DNA from: Atkinsonella hypoxylon
Taxonomy: Eukaryota > Ascomycota > Sordariomycetes > Hypocreales > Clavicipitaceae
Reading direction: 5' to 3'
Assembly (NCBI GenBank): GCA_000729835.1
Contig: JFHB01000311.1
Span: forward strand, 1 to 25,876
DNA length: 25,876 nt
Shown here: positions 1 through 11,327 of the stretch, one piece after another
How the letters are laid out: every line of letters starts with the position of its first letter
Numbering within the stretch: the first letter of the stretch is position 1
Program-made: the position numbers and the translations under genes
Notes under the pieces: generated by a model
The model's database searches: none
What the model saw: only the letters and a program-made list of their open reading frames with translations
Told to the model about the DNA's origin: nothing

Positions 1-277
1 GCATCTATCAAGGGGTGTGAAGAAGGCGTTGGATGGCTCTTTTTTTTTTTCGTTTAGGCATGAATGTGGGCTGGGATGGAATGGAGCTGATCATTGCAAA
101 AGGTTTTGGCCACCCGTGGCATGGCATCTTTCTCGACTGAATAAGCTTTTTTTTTTTTTTTGAATCCAAATCAGGCCATTCTGCCAGGGAAAGCCCAAGC
201 TCGTACCACGTCAAATTGAGCCTGCTCGACACCTTTCTTGCGAGTCGTTTCCTTTTTCAAAGAAAACCCCCTTCTCA

Positions 278-291
278 CCCCCCCCCCCCCC
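278..291. repeat. C14 homopolymer
   Basis: Fourteen consecutive C bases, followed within about 40 bp by A-rich and T-rich runs. Length errors in sequencing are likely here. No function can be assigned. Confidence 0.9.
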
Positions 292-938
292 TTAAAAACC
301 CATGTTTTAAAAAAATACAATTTCTTTTTTGATTCTGTTGCAGACACGTCATGCGGCCCATGTCTCGCCCGGAAAACCCGGAGTGGGGGCGGAGAAGCAC
401 GTGAATGCCAAACAGAGGATAGACGGTCTCGGAAATACCTCGGCTGCCCAGGGTGTATCGCTGCTTTTCCTGCTGGTGAGGAGGAAACAGTTATTAATCC
501 GGTCTGGTGGTGCTCCGTACTCTGGTCAAGGCAAACTGGAAATATCCCAGACAATACCGGATTGGAGCGCCCCCCACCGTGACTACGTATGTACAGTACA
601 AGCCCAAGGCTTATTTACCGGGTCCAAATAACGCCGAGCCGGCTTTCAGAGGGACGAAACGCCCTTATCGGGAGGTTGGATGTTTTTATGCTTGGGAAAG
701 GGGAGACAGGAGGAGGGCATGTGAGGTCAGTGGAGGCGGCAGGGGGCTTTCTGGCGGGGAAACCGAATGCTTGGGTTTGGCATGGATATTGCGGGACGAT
801 GGTGCGAGGTTTCGGGCGGCACGGGCTGTGTGACGTAGATGGATTTCATTTGTCGGCCGAGGCAGGTCTTCCTATCAGATAGCGCCCGTTGTTGTTATCT
901 TTGCCGGCCGGCCAGCCCGTAGAAGGGGCACCTAATAA

Positions 939-948
939 TAGGTACCTA
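939..948. repeat. TAGGTACCTA palindrome (copy 1)
   Basis: An exact 10-bp palindrome in non-coding DNA. The same 10-mer recurs at 22784-22793, and closely related GGTACCT strings occur near 12150 and 23743. It may be a protein-binding site or a common intergenic word of this genome; the sequence does not show which. Confidence 0.6.
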
Positions 949-1060
949 CCGAGGTTAGATGGGGCGGTTCTGACGGGGTCGGCCTGGCCATTGGGAAGGC
1001 GAGCCGCGTTACGTACTGTGCAGTTCACCGGAATTCGTGCGCTAGCGCTGAGCCGGGAGT

Positions 1061-1096
1061 GCCCGCTGCCGCTTGCCGCTTGCCGCTGCCGCTCGC
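1061..1096. repeat. Short tandem repeat, unit TGCCGCT
   Basis: Three exact 7-bp units run from 1067 to 1087, with degenerate CCGC-rich continuation on both sides. It lies in DNA with no supportable gene. Confidence 0.75.
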
Positions 1097-1200
1097 CCAT
1101 TGTCGTTGGTCGGTGGCCAGAGAGTAGTGCCAGGGGATAGAGAACAAGCAAGCCTACCTGATCTAGCGCGTGGTTCAGTTCAATCCGATTAAGTAGTAAC

Positions 1201-1227
1201 TGACCTGACTGACCTGACTGACCTGAC
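1201..1227. repeat. Tandem repeat, 3 copies of TGACCTGAC
   Basis: Three perfect 9-bp units in tandem. TGACCTGA-like words also occur near 2796-2808 without tandem structure. Confidence 0.85.
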
Positions 1228-4200
1228 CGTGTGGAGCGCAGACTTACCAGAATTTATAATTCTTGTAGCATACAGGGAATCGCGAGAAACCAGAGAAAAT
1301 TTAACTAGTATGCTTGGAAAAGAAAACGCTTGAAAAACTTATACGTATTAAAATACCAAAGAAAACAAATCAAGCCATGAGATTTTTGATATATCTCTTA
1401 GATAGTATTATCGTAATGCGCGCGACAACGCGCTTAGTGCACGCAGAGTGTGAATGTATAGTATTATTGGCCAAAGTAGGGCCCATTGGCCCACTCTACA
1501 GAGACCCATATCATGGCTCAGGTGGTTCAGGTCATGTAGGCAGGTATTCCCTTCCCTGCTCCGTATACGGAGCAACCTGGAGCATACTTTGTTATTTACC
1601 TCGGGTACCTTATGCACTCCCTAGATGCCCGGGCCAAGCACGCATCGTTGCTGTGCATGAGCATCGGACTGTAGCGCACGAGAAAGAAATGCCGCGCCGC
1701 TGCAACCCATCCAGCATCCAGCCAGCCTTATGTAATACCAGACTCCGTGCCATCTGTCTGCCCACCTCTTCTCTCTTGGCTCGTGCATGCTGCACAAAAC
1801 CCGCAACGGCCAAAATATGAAACCGTTCTAAAAAATCCACAACGTGCGCACCATGGCACGGCACAGATGGCCAAACGGCCTTGTTCGCCCCTTCCCCAGC
1901 CCGGAGCACAGACGACATGCAGCATCCATCTCTCGGACGTAACACCGGAGGATTCCATCTTTTGTGCACTCCGTACGAACTCGCCTTTTGCTATCTGTCT
2001 GGTGTTCATGTTCCTGGCTGGCCTTTCAAGTGTACACGCCCCTCACCCTCAACCTTGGGTCAGTCTTATGCCTAAGCAGCTTTAAAAAAAAAATCCTCTT
2101 TTTTAATTTACTTACAAGCCACCGGGCGAAGCCGAGTTTTTGATGCAGCCATTGAATTCGAATCGGGCCAACGACGCAGCAATTACATTTCAACAGAGGT
2201 ATGGACAGCCGTGCCGGCGTCCGATAAATAGCCTTTTTTTTGCACCCCCAGGCCCTCTTCGTTGGATTTGGATCGAAACGGTGACAGTCCTGTTGATTTA
2301 GTGAAGTCCCGGGGCGTGGAAATGGGCTGCGAGGAAAAAACTTTTTCTTACCTCTTGCCCCATCTTGAACGCCTCATGTACCGACTCGCGTGGAACAAAA
2401 GGAAATAAATTACGCCAACGAGGTCTCTTGTCCGTCATGATTATGCCATTTTGTGCTTAAGTTGCAAACACCGTCCAATTTGTTGCTTTTTTTGGTATTT
2501 CTGGCGTTTTTTTTTTTTCAGTGCTTCGTGGCGGCGTGTCTGTAACATTCCGAAATCCTTTCACCTGCCACCATTCGTACTTCTAGATTGCAAAATTTTC
2601 TTTCTTTTGTTACCAGCTTCTTCAAGCCAGATACGGGGGGTTACCTTCCTGTCAGAAGTGGCACGTTCGTAGGCGACTGATACAACAGGCCACTTCTCGT
2701 CAGTTTCAGTTTCAATGTTAAACTCTCGTCGAAGCTTTGGGGATTGCACGCCCCGGTTCCGCGAATATGGCCTGTAGACGACCTGAGGCATGTAGCTGAC
2801 CTGACCTGAGGGTGCTAGCATGGCGCCGCTATTAGACTATTTTCTGGCACCTCAACACCCGTGCTGAAGCTTGGACTATGTCGTTTGACGACAAACCTGA
2901 CAAAACCCCCAATGTCATCCCATGCTCTGTCTGCCTGGTGCAAATTTGCTTTCTCACTCCCTTAATCCGTCTTGTCCGTCCACGTTGCTCTTCTTATGAG
3001 AGTGGAGTTACGAATGATACGCGCTTCGTGCCGGAGCGGCTCAAGCCTCCATGTCCTCACGCTTTAAGCCGCGATATCTGCCAAAGCCAGCGATGCATCA
3101 TCCGTTCAAGGGAGCCGTGCTGCTGGTTTGGTTCCAGTTACGTGCCAGTTACACTTCGCGCGAAAGGGTGACCGAAGAAAGATCATGTCCGCCGACGAAT
3201 ATGCAGGCGTGTATAGGATAATTTCTCGGATAGTAATACCCGAACCTAGTGAATGTAGCCTGCACAGAGTGGTGATCCAAATGGTGGCCGACGCAAAATG
3301 GCGTTCCATCGTCGGATCACTGGCGGCGATCATGTGCAGCAAAGACAGAACACGACATTGCAAGCTCTACCGTGTTACTTTGATGAGACTTGTGCGAGGC
3401 ATTCGTCAACTTTTGCGGATCATTAGTTACCCAGCGAAACATTCTGACACGCTGCCGGGCCCGCTGTTCTGCCCGCAGCTGTCTTCGTTTCATCAAATTT
3501 ACGATCCTCCCTTGCTAATGCCGCTGTTATTAGTGTGGACTGTACAGTGCATGATTGATCGGCGACGTCTTGTCCCATCCTCGTTCGGGAATCAAGGCCT
3601 CCATAGTGTGGTGGAGTCGAGATGATGTATCCAGTAGAGGTAGTTGCCATTATCAGGAGATGCACTTCTCGCCGTATGGTATTGCATACACCCTTCATGT
3701 TTGCTTATCTGACACGCAACGAGCCCAGTACGTCTCAATGCCCGATCTCTCCCCAGAGCGCTTCACGTAACTTGGTCGACTTGTATTGGACACAATGCCA
3801 CATGGCCCCATGTTTTCCATTCCCGTTGTCAGTTCAATGAGAGGAGTAAAAATCAATTTGTTTACCAATCATGCGTTTGTGATGTCGAAGATCAATCGTG
3901 GGCGCATCGGGTGGCAGGGCATTTGACGTGGTTCGAAGCCAGCGACTTGAATAATACGTTGCATATTCGGAGACATTTGCGGTCAATATTGAGCGACATA
4001 ATGTGCTTCTGCTGAAATGCACCTAACCTGCCTTGTGTGAGTGGAAGGAGCAAAATATTGACGGCATATCGCGGCCAATATCCGTACATTCAGCCGGGCA
4101 AACACGTCCATTGTTAGACGACTGATGTTTGTGAGCTGGCCGATTCCACCAGTATCGTGAACAATCATTTGCGCCAAGGTCCGTATTATGAATGGTGCGA

Positions 4201-5132
4201 TCTCGCGCGTGTTTCATGCTCTGAATATGCCTTGATACCTGATCATATTTACCGTGGAGAAAGATCAACAAGCCCAAGACTGATGGCCATGTTATCTTTC
4301 GTCGCTCTAATCGCCCGGAAGGGGTTGTAACACCTCATTAGATAGGGAAGACAGCTATGGTTATCTTTGTCCAATCGGCCGGTAGTCACTCTGCAATGCC
4401 ATTTGTGGATTGGGCCTGCCTGTCTCCTTTCACTAAAATTGATGCTATTAGTGCCACCAGCGTTGCACATCAAATTGGCATGTGTTTACGACCCTTTGTC
4501 TTAGCACACCGAGTCAAAAAGATTGAAACAAGATTCTCTGGGTATCAAGTCTTACTTTTACGGATAGACCTCCTTGATCAGGCAATAAAGCACGAGACCA
4601 TGCCGGACCGGAGCATCCCGCGACACTATGACTTTGGGTGGTAAGTTATCGAATGCGGCGCTTCAGTGGAAGGGTTGTGTTCACTAAGAAGTCTGCCTTT
4701 CCACCTAGCAATTCTAGATATGTGCCTCATCAGATAACTGAGTCCAAATTGTTTTCTTTCCCAAACTTCGTATCAATCAGGTGCCTATTGTCGCGGTTAG
4801 CAGCGGACTAAACATAATCTGTTCACCTGGGATTGTAATACCTATCTTCTTTTTTCAATTATTCTAGTACTGCATTAACTCACCTCGCACCTATCTCATC
4901 TACAAAACATCTATCTACCAATTTTCCCGCCCTAGGTGTGCTTTTCTGGGATTCAATATCGGAAGAGATGTTCGAGGAAGACAAGTCTACGATATCAGAC
5001 TAGGGGCTAGCATTTGACAAGTAACATTTCTCCAGATATCGAAGCGCGAGTGGCATTCATTTGCTAACAAGATCTCTAGGAGCAATCTATCTCGATTCGC
5101 TCGACGCTTTCATGTTTTGGCCTGCCTTGGGT

Positions 5133-5726
5133 TTAAGCAACCTTCTTCAATTCCACATCACTGAAACCATATTAGTCAAAGAGCACAAACGAATTTGAAG
5201 GCTGTGGTCTGGTCTTACAAGATGAGCGATGAGTTAGGGGGGATGTGACCGGGAAAGCCGCTGTAGTACAGTTCTTGTAAGTCTCGATTGTAGCCTGGGA
5301 TGGGAAGCTACTGGACATACCGAGCGCCATATGCGAAGTCTGGGGAGATGTCGAGAGTAGCCTTCTCTCCGACCTTCATTTGGGGGATACTCTCGTCCCA
5401 GCCTGTACATCAATGTTAGGAGTCTGGACTGTGAAAGGCTGCCGCTATGATTTTGACGTTTCCCATACCCCGGATAACCTGACCAATGCCAATCTTGACA
5501 ACGAAGTCACCGCGGCCGACAGATGAATCGAACCTAGTGAGCGGAATTTTCAGAAAACCTGCTGACGAGGGCCAAGCCATAGTCATGCAATATAGACATA
5601 CTGGTCGCCCTTCTTGCCGGGCTTTGTCTCGTCCTTAAGCCAGCCAGTGTACTCAATGGTAACGGTTTCGCCGGTGGTTGGCTGCTCGCCAGTACCCTCC
5701 CTGAGGATAGTCTTCTGGACACCCAT
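5133..5726 (-). CDS. FKBP12-type peptidyl-prolyl cis-trans isomerase
   Basis: Small cytosolic prolyl isomerase, the conserved receptor of FK506 and rapamycin. Five exons on the minus strand join to 113 residues: 5602-5726, 5469-5533, 5321-5402, 5219-5260 and 5133-5160. All four introns (58-68 bp) have GT...AG ends and preserve the frame. The protein starts MGVQKTILREG and ends FDVELKKVA, so it is full length for the family and is a single FKBP domain without targeting signal or TPR repeats. Pocket residues equivalent to those of human FKBP12 are visible: Y26, F43, D44, F52, V61, I62, W65, Y88 and F105. The last intron is easy to miss: reading through GTAAGA gives a premature end after NSSLIL, whereas splicing restores the conserved FDVELK strand. 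The gene diverges from CCT3. The family call is firm; I did not assign a species-specific symbol. Confidence 0.95.
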
Positions 5727-5850
5727 GATGAGGCACTTAGCGAAGTAATTGAAAATTAAGATAGGTTAAGCAGCATGAAGATCGTGGTTTGTTGAAGAAG
5801 GAAGAAATTTGAGTCAAGCTGCGGAAGCTCAGAGCTGCAAGAATGGTGGG

Positions 5851-5880
5851 GTAGAGGGGTAGAGGGGTAGAGGGGTAGAG
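5851..5880. repeat. Tandem repeat, unit GTAGAGGG
   Basis: Three full 8-bp units plus a partial one, about 125-155 bp upstream of the FKBP12 start codon. It reads as a CCCTCTAC pyrimidine repeat on the FKBP12 coding strand, so it could lie in the leader or core promoter. Confidence 0.85.
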
Positions 5881-5911
5881 GTAGCGGGGCAGGAAAGGAA
5901 AGTCTGAGCTG

Positions 5912-5921
5912 CAGCCAATAG
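5912..5921 (+). promoter_or_regulatory. CCAAT-type element CAGCCAATAG (copy 1)
   Basis: The 10-mer CAGCCAATAG lies about 190 bp upstream of the FKBP12 start and recurs exactly at 6126-6135. CCAAT boxes are bound by the HAP/CBC complex in ascomycetes and work in either orientation. Function here is inferred only from the motif and position. Confidence 0.4.
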
Positions 5922-6125
5922 CAGCAACTGCACAGATGACTAGCGCCAACGTACAATACCTAGTTGGAAAGAATGTGTCGAAAGAATGTCATGGAAGCTA
6001 GAGACCACAGGAAGGTGCTAGGTTTACAATGTCGTCTAGATGCATTGACGAGCCAAATCATGCCTTAGTTAGCCGAAGGAACTTCATGAATCCGTGCAAG
6101 TGCTAGTCGCGAGCTATGGGGGAGT

Positions 6126-6135
6126 CAGCCAATAG
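6126..6135 (+). promoter_or_regulatory. CCAAT-type element CAGCCAATAG (copy 2)
   Basis: Exact second copy of the 10-mer at 5912-5921, 214 bp further from FKBP12 and in the same orientation. The repetition makes chance somewhat less likely but is not proof of a binding site. Confidence 0.4.
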
Positions 6136-7774
6136 AACACTCATCACTTTCTCATGTTGAATTGACGCGATTCCCCAATCTGCTTTAAATAGCTTATCAT
6201 ACCACAAAAATTCGACATGATACAAAAAAGGGTGAATATTCATCCAAAAAGGATGCAGTCCGACATTTTCGAGCTAATGGAAAATGCTCGAACAATTTGC
6301 GATAATATTCACTGATCGGTTTCAAGAGGCCATGGCCCTCCTTGTTTTCCCTCATCGATATTATCGCCAAGTTGAACTTTACTCTGGAGTTTGACGATTT
6401 CTATAGATAAAGCGCTTGGATTGTGGATATACCGTTGGCTCGATAGGTTTAGACGAGGGAACGGTGTTAGGGGACATGTACAGCGAGGCAACATGATAGA
6501 ATGGAAATGATCTTAATGAATGTCTCTGAAGAGCAACGAAAACTAAGCAGAGAGGTGAAGAAGATGATGATTAAGGGAAAAAGGACAGAGGCTCTTCAAA
6601 CACAATCTGCGATAAGGGCCAGAGCATTTGTGACCCGACAGATGGACAACTTTGCTGACCAAAACTGCGCGTTGAAATATGCTCGAACCACATAGCCTTT
6701 TTGTATCCAGGATTTCCAAAAATTATAATACATGCACCTTTTACATGGAGCCTCCCTCTCTGAGCCACCGAGAACATGATGACAGTGTCAAGAAGCTCTT
6801 GCCAACGTTGGATAGCCTAGACAATTTAGAACCGTGCACAAACCCGTAGACAATAAATTCTACAATCCTGAACAAAGGTCATCTACTTGATAATGAAGTT
6901 GAGATCTATGAAATGGTGTTGCTTCCTTTCGCATCCAATGAACCTTTCATGTATCATACCCTATCTTCCCCCTGTGAGTGAAGCCAACGGAACGGAAATG
7001 TATCGTACTTGGAGGGGACTAACCTCAAGACGAAAATGCAGATAATGATCTAGAACATGTGACCTATATCGCGGTTACGTCCCCTGCAACTTTTGATAAA
7101 AACTAATTAAAGTTCTCTAGGGGAATCAAGGCGGGTTCGACTGTGGTCATGTAATTCGTATTTTCCTTACAATGCCACTACCGCATTCGCAATGTGGAAC
7201 GGCGATTTAGCATTGGATGGTTGAAGCAATGCTGAATTAATTATCAACGTGATACAAGAAGAAAATGCGAAGGCCCTGTGAGACCAATGACCCATGAGTA
7301 TCTGCTTCGACTCGAAAAGTCTATACTGCACTTGTGTATAGTTCCGTCCTTAAAGAAGGGGACAGATTTTCGGGGCCCCAAGGCTGAGTGAGTATCATGA
7401 CAAAGGTGAAATTCATTTAGTGTGCCGTCGTGGTTGCAGTTGTGAACTTGGACAGTGAGTAATCCCCTAAAAAGGCTATCATTAATTTAGAAGATATTTT
7501 GCTAGTGACACGAAACCCGATCATGAAGTCATCGATACTAAGAAGCTGTGCCACTCCGGAAACAACAGCCCTCTGGCACTATTCGAAACGAGTAACGTCT
7601 ACAGGACCGAAAGGCTCTTGGAAGGGGAGGTATTACTCCTGACAAGGCGAATTTGCCTTCAGGTCGATACCTTTCATTTCGACCTTCGTACGGACGTACA
7701 CTGTGATCATTTTAAGCTTGACGCTTACAGAAAGGAACATTTGAGAGCAAAGCAGCTGGTCAGATGGAGGCGGA

Positions 7775-7779
7775 CCAAT
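7775..7779 (+). promoter_or_regulatory. CCAAT box upstream of CCT3
   Basis: The context ACCAATCAG matches the preferred CCAAT-binding-complex core, about 340 bp upstream of the CCT3 start codon and just before the pyrimidine-rich leader. The role is inferred from the motif. Confidence 0.4.
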
Positions 7780-8120
7780 CAGCAACGGCCGCTGCTCCAC
7801 GCCAGTCCACGGATCTCCACCGCGTTCCAAAGACGTTCAGATGCTGGCTGCTCCCCGCCACAAAAAAATCCAGATGTCCCTAGACACCATCCTCGTGGGC
7901 ACATTTCTGCTGTGCATGCCTGGGCCACTCTTCCTCCCGCCTTTGCTTCTGCCTGTTCTAATATCCGTCTTAATTCGCTCACTTACCCTCGGCATCGACT
8001 ACCTCCCTCTAGCGACTCTATTCAATCCTCGTGAGCTGCTCGGACGTGCTGTCATTCCCCTTTTCCCCTTTTGGTCTCGTTCTCCTCAGCAGCGTCCGTC
8101 TAGTCTAAGAGTCGGTCAAC

Positions 8121-10218
8121 ATGCAAGCTCCAGTGCTGGTTATGAGTAAGTAGAAGAATGCTTTTTTTCTCCACGTCGTGATGTTCTTGAGCTTGATTCC
8201 TGTTCGCCCGAAGCTTCGCTACGTCTACGAATGCAATTTATCATACTGACTGCAATTATCAAGACACCAATAGCGGTGAGAGACAGACAGGACGGAAAGC
8301 TCAACTATCAAACATAGCTGCCGCAAAGACGTACGTTATTCCGGTCTCACACCCGACGCAATGGCATAAACCCCCACTAAAACCGTAATGTCTCGATTCA
8401 CAGTGTTGCCGATATCATTCGATCATGTCTCGGTCCTAAGGCCATGCTCAAGATGCTCCTTGACCCTATGGGCGGAATTGTCTTGACCAACGATGGCCAT
8501 GCCATCTTACGAGAAATCGAAGTATCACATCCCGCCGCCAAGAGCATGATTGAGCTGAGCCGAACACAAGACGAAGAAGTAGGCGACGGAACCACTACTG
8601 TCATCATTCTAGGTATGTGTCTCATCATCTTTAAGCATCGTTGTCCCGCCAGGATTTTCTTTGCCACGGACTTCCTTCGGGATAAGTGGTCTTGTGCTCT
8701 GATAGGAGGATGTAGTTACTAACATGCCATTCTCTTCCGACTAGCTGGTGAAATCCTCGCCCAGGCTCTACCCCAGCTCGAACGCAACATCCATCCCGTC
8801 GTAATCATCTCCGCCTTCAAGCGTGCCCTTGAGGACGCCATCAAGATTATCGACGAAATATCCTTGCCCATCGACATTAATGACGACAAGGCTATGCATC
8901 AGCTCATCTCGTCGTCCATTGGTACCAAATTTGTGTCTCGCTGGATGGGCCAAATGTGCGACCTCGCCCTCAAGGCCGTCCGAACGGTGACCTGGGAGGC
9001 CGGCAACGGCAAGACCGAGGTTGACATCAAGCGCTACGCTCGTATCGAGAAGGTACCTGGCGGCGAGATTGAAGACAGCAGGGTGCTGGACGGATTGATG
9101 CTGAACAAGGACATTACTCACCCCAAGATGCGCCGACGTATCGAGAACCCTCGAATCGTTCTCCTCGACTGCCCTCTAGAGTACAAGAAGGGAGAATCCC
9201 AAACCAATATCGAGATCTCCAAGGAAGAGGACTGGAACCGAATTCTGCAGATTGAGGAGGAACAGGTAAAGGTCATGTGTGATGCCATCATCGCCGTCAA
9301 GCCAGATCTCGTCATTACCGAGAAGGGTGTTTCGGGTGAGTCTAGAGCTACGCGACTTTGTCTTGACCTCGATTCGTGGCCTATTTGTTCCCCCTTCGAC
9401 ATGTCTGTTGAGTGGCTAACGAAACAACCTCAGATCTGGCTCAACACTACTTTATGAAGGCGAATATTACCGCCCTGCGACGAGTTCGCAAGACGGATAA
9501 CAATAGAATAGCCCGCGCCACTGGCGCCACCATCATTAACAGAGTGGACGAGCTCCAAGATTCTGATGTTGGCACCCAGTGCGGTCTGTTCAACATTGAA
9601 AAGATTGGCGACGAGTACTTCACGTTCCTCACCAAGTGTAAGAACCCTAAGGCTTGCACTGTCTTACTCCGTGGCCCATCCAAGGATATTTTGAACGAGA
9701 TCGAACGAAACTTGCAAGACGCCATGGGTGTTGCCCGCAACGTCATGTTTCACCCCCGGTTGTCGCCTGGCGGTGGCGCCACAGAGATGGCTGTATCAGT
9801 TCGACTTTCACAGCTTGCCAAGGGCATCGAGGGCGTGCAGCAATGGCCGTACAAGGCTGTTGCCGATGCTTTGGAGGTCATTCCCCGCACACTGGTCCAG
9901 AACGCCGGCAAGAGTCCTGTCCGTGTTCTGACCGACCTGCGGGCTAAGCAGGCCGAGGGCAAGAGCTCGTGGGGTGTCAATGGCGACACCGGTGCCATTG
10001 TGGACATGAAGGAGTATGGCGTGTGGGAGCCCGAAGCTATCAAGCTGCAAAGTCTGAAAACTGCCATTGAGGTATGTGTTGCTGAGGTCGCAAAGAATTG
10101 ACTTAGATTAACTTGAACGCAGGCCGCTTGCTTGTTATTAAGAGTAGACGACATCTGCAGCGCCAAAAAGGCGCAAATGGGAGGTGGTGCTCCGGGAGTC
10201 GGAGGAGGTGATGACTAA
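8121..10218 (+). CDS. CCT3: T-complex protein 1 subunit gamma (CCT3)
   Basis: Subunit of the cytosolic group II chaperonin CCT/TRiC, a double ring of eight different subunits that folds actin, tubulin and other proteins using ATP. Six exons (8121-8145, 8264-8330, 8404-8612, 8745-9335, 9434-10071, 10123-10218) join to 541 residues, the usual length for this subunit. All five introns (51-132 bp) have GT...AG ends and keep the frame. The start MQAPVLVMNTN is typical of gamma subunits. Visible motifs are the nucleotide-binding GPKAMLKMLLDPMGG region (about residues 41-55), LTNDGHAIL (58-66), GDGTTT (91-96), LSPGGGATEM in the third quarter, EVIPRTLVQNAG, and a glycine-rich tail ending GGGDD. The first exon carries only 25 coding bases and the second only 67, so simple ORF finding misses both. 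It diverges from FKBP12 and converges on the DUF1168 gene. Confidence 0.97.
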
Positions 10219-10697
10219 GTTTGTGATAGCCCAAATCAGGTGGAGAGCAGAGGAATACCGACAAGATATCTTGACGTATGGGTACGCTGGTATGGGCACG
10301 AGACAGCGAACAAGAGGCTTGGGGAATTGCATCTTTTGTTCGCTCTCACTCTGGGTATACCCCTATTACGACCCGAGACAAAGATGGTGAAGTGTATTTT
10401 GGTTGTGTAAAGGTTCATGGTACATAGACTACAAAAGCCCAAGACGTGTACGTACGTGTCGGGTCGAGGGTGACGGCTCGCATGGCCTGATAGGAGCAAA
10501 ATTAACCAAGGGTCATTGAAGAAACATGACAATGCAAGGACTTTTATCAAGAGGCTAATGAAGATGTGGCTTGTGCCGTTGATAATGTAGATACGTTGTT
10601 TTATGTGAGAGGGTATCAGGGTTTAAACGCTATGCTAGGTAAAAGAAAGTAAGCTTTGCTGCACAAAAGGTATGATGTCCACGCCAGAGACTTGCGC
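10219..10697. other. Convergent intergenic region, CCT3 and DUF1168 gene 3' ends
   Basis: 479 bp between two stop codons. It must hold both 3' UTRs. No coding region, repeat or RNA gene was recognised. Confidence 0.7.
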
Positions 10698-11327
10698 TCA
10701 ATCATCATCATGGATGACAAGGCCAACTGCCGGTGCTGCTGACATAGCTTCTCCACTCCTCGCTTCATTCCCGCCTTCTTCTCTAGAAACACCATCTTGT
10801 TCGTCGCCATTTTTTCCAGTCGCCGTGTTTGAATTTTGTCCAATTCTATTTCCATCCCCATTCTCACTCTCATTCTCGTTCCTGCCACTACTGTTCTTTC
10901 CTTTCTTAGCCTTTCTAGTCTTCATCTTCTCCCTCTTCTCCCTCTTCTTCCTCGTCCGCTCCTCATCGCGCTTCAGCTTCTCCTCCCTATCCCTCTTGAA
11001 TTGTTCCTGTGCCTTCTCCTCCTTTAAGGCCTCGTCGATCTCGCGAAGACGCTCGTACTCGCGCCGTCGGGAGGCCTTGTAGACGTGGAACTCGCCTGAG
11101 CCGGCGCCGGCGCTAGACCCTTGTACGTTTGTGACGATCTCGGGAGGCAGGTGCCGGGGTCGCTTGCCGCCCGTGGAAGGGATGACGATGTTCCGGTCTG
11201 GTTTGGCGAAGAGGGCGTCGACGGAAGCGGCTTGGGCGGATGTTGGTGATAGGGCGCGTTTCTTGGTGGGACGACGGGAACGGGGGTCTGCAGAGGTGGG
11301 AATGGAGGAGGGACCGGGGGCAGACAT
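10698..11327 (-). CDS. DUF1168 / PRKRIP1-like nuclear protein
   Basis: Intronless gene of 209 residues, called as a DUF1168-family protein by the hallmark stretch GSSAGAGSGEFHVY (about residues 70-83) followed by the basic helix RRREYERLREID. The animal member, PRKRIP1, is an RNA-binding component of the catalytic spliceosome (family knowledge). The N-terminus has the segment DALFAKPDRNIVIP (about 37-50), matching the short motif before the core in the family. After the core comes a long, highly charged Lys/Arg/Glu helix (about 95-145), probably coiled coil and nuclear-localising, and then a low-complexity acidic-basic tail ending HDDD. I chose M at 11327 because homology begins soon after it; the frame stays open upstream to an ATG at 11549, which would add 74 proline- and serine-rich residues of doubtful reality. 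It is divergent from the Det1-like gene. Confidence 0.87.
   Translation of the reverse strand: MSAPGPSSIPTSADPRSRRPTKKRALSPTSAQAASVDALFAKPDRNIVIPSTGGKRPRHLPPEIVTNVQGSSAGAGSGEFHVYKASRRREYERLREIDEALKEEKAQEQFKRDREEKLKRDEERTRKKREKREKMKTRKAKKGKNSSGRNENESENGDGNRIGQNSNTATGKNGDEQDGVSREEGGNEARSGEAMSAAPAVGLVIHDDD

Larger units (their letters stand above)
1..5132. other. 5.1-kb left flank without a supportable gene
   Basis: I find no convincing coding region here on either strand. The longest open frames (1314-1820 and 3128-3625, both plus) have no recognisable motif, a composition unlike the neighbouring genes, and no helpful splice context. The stretch contains poly-T tracts near 41-50 and 148-160, a C14 run at 278-291, a 7-bp repeat around 1067-1093, a 9-bp repeat at 1201-1227 and a TAGGTACCTA palindrome at 939-948. 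The last part, below 5133, must hold the 3' UTR of the FKBP12 gene. Lineage-specific small genes or non-coding RNAs cannot be excluded. Confidence 0.6.
5727..8120. other. 2.4-kb divergent intergenic region between FKBP12 and CCT3
   Basis: No supportable gene. It should contain the promoters of both flanking genes. On the FKBP12 side it has a pyrimidine-rich leader (coding strand), an 8-bp tandem repeat and two CAGCCAATAG words. On the CCT3 side it has a CCAAT element at 7775-7779 and a long pyrimidine-rich tract at about 7880-8115 typical of fungal leaders. The middle, about 6000-7600, is visibly more AT-rich. The open frame at 7618-8034 overlaps the CCT3 leader and resembles no known protein. 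Confidence 0.6.

Noticed and set aside
1170..1190. tRNA B-box-like string GTTCAATCC
   Set aside because: No cloverleaf, no A box at the right distance and no T terminator.
1314..1820. 168-codon open frame on the plus strand
   Set aside because: No motif, signal peptide or domain pattern; irregular composition with many Cys, Arg and Pro typical of chance frames; overlapped by comparable frames on the other strand.
3128..3625. 165-codon open frame on the plus strand
   Set aside because: No recognisable family and no splice-site support for extension; composition resembles neighbouring random frames.
3918..3940. B-box-like string GGTTCGAAGCC
   Set aside because: The T-arm stem does not pair over five base pairs and no A box or acceptor stem is found.
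6501..6695. 64-codon frame with a charged helix (LSREVKKMMIKGKRTEAL) faintly like ESCRT-III/CHMP proteins
   Set aside because: The resemblance is only to a generic charged helix, the rest of the family domain is absent on both sides, and the frame ends quickly. A translated search could reopen it.
8028..8092. Possible 5' UTR intron in the CCT3 leader (GTGAGC...CTCAG)
   Set aside because: Donor and acceptor are plausible, but no good branch point is visible and the leader needs no intron to explain the gene. Transcript data would decide.
10672..11082. Plus-strand 136-codon frame rich in Ser/Phe/Leu over the DUF1168 gene
   Set aside because: Antisense reading of the Lys/Glu/Arg-rich helix of the DUF1168 protein, which gives a false hydrophobic pattern.
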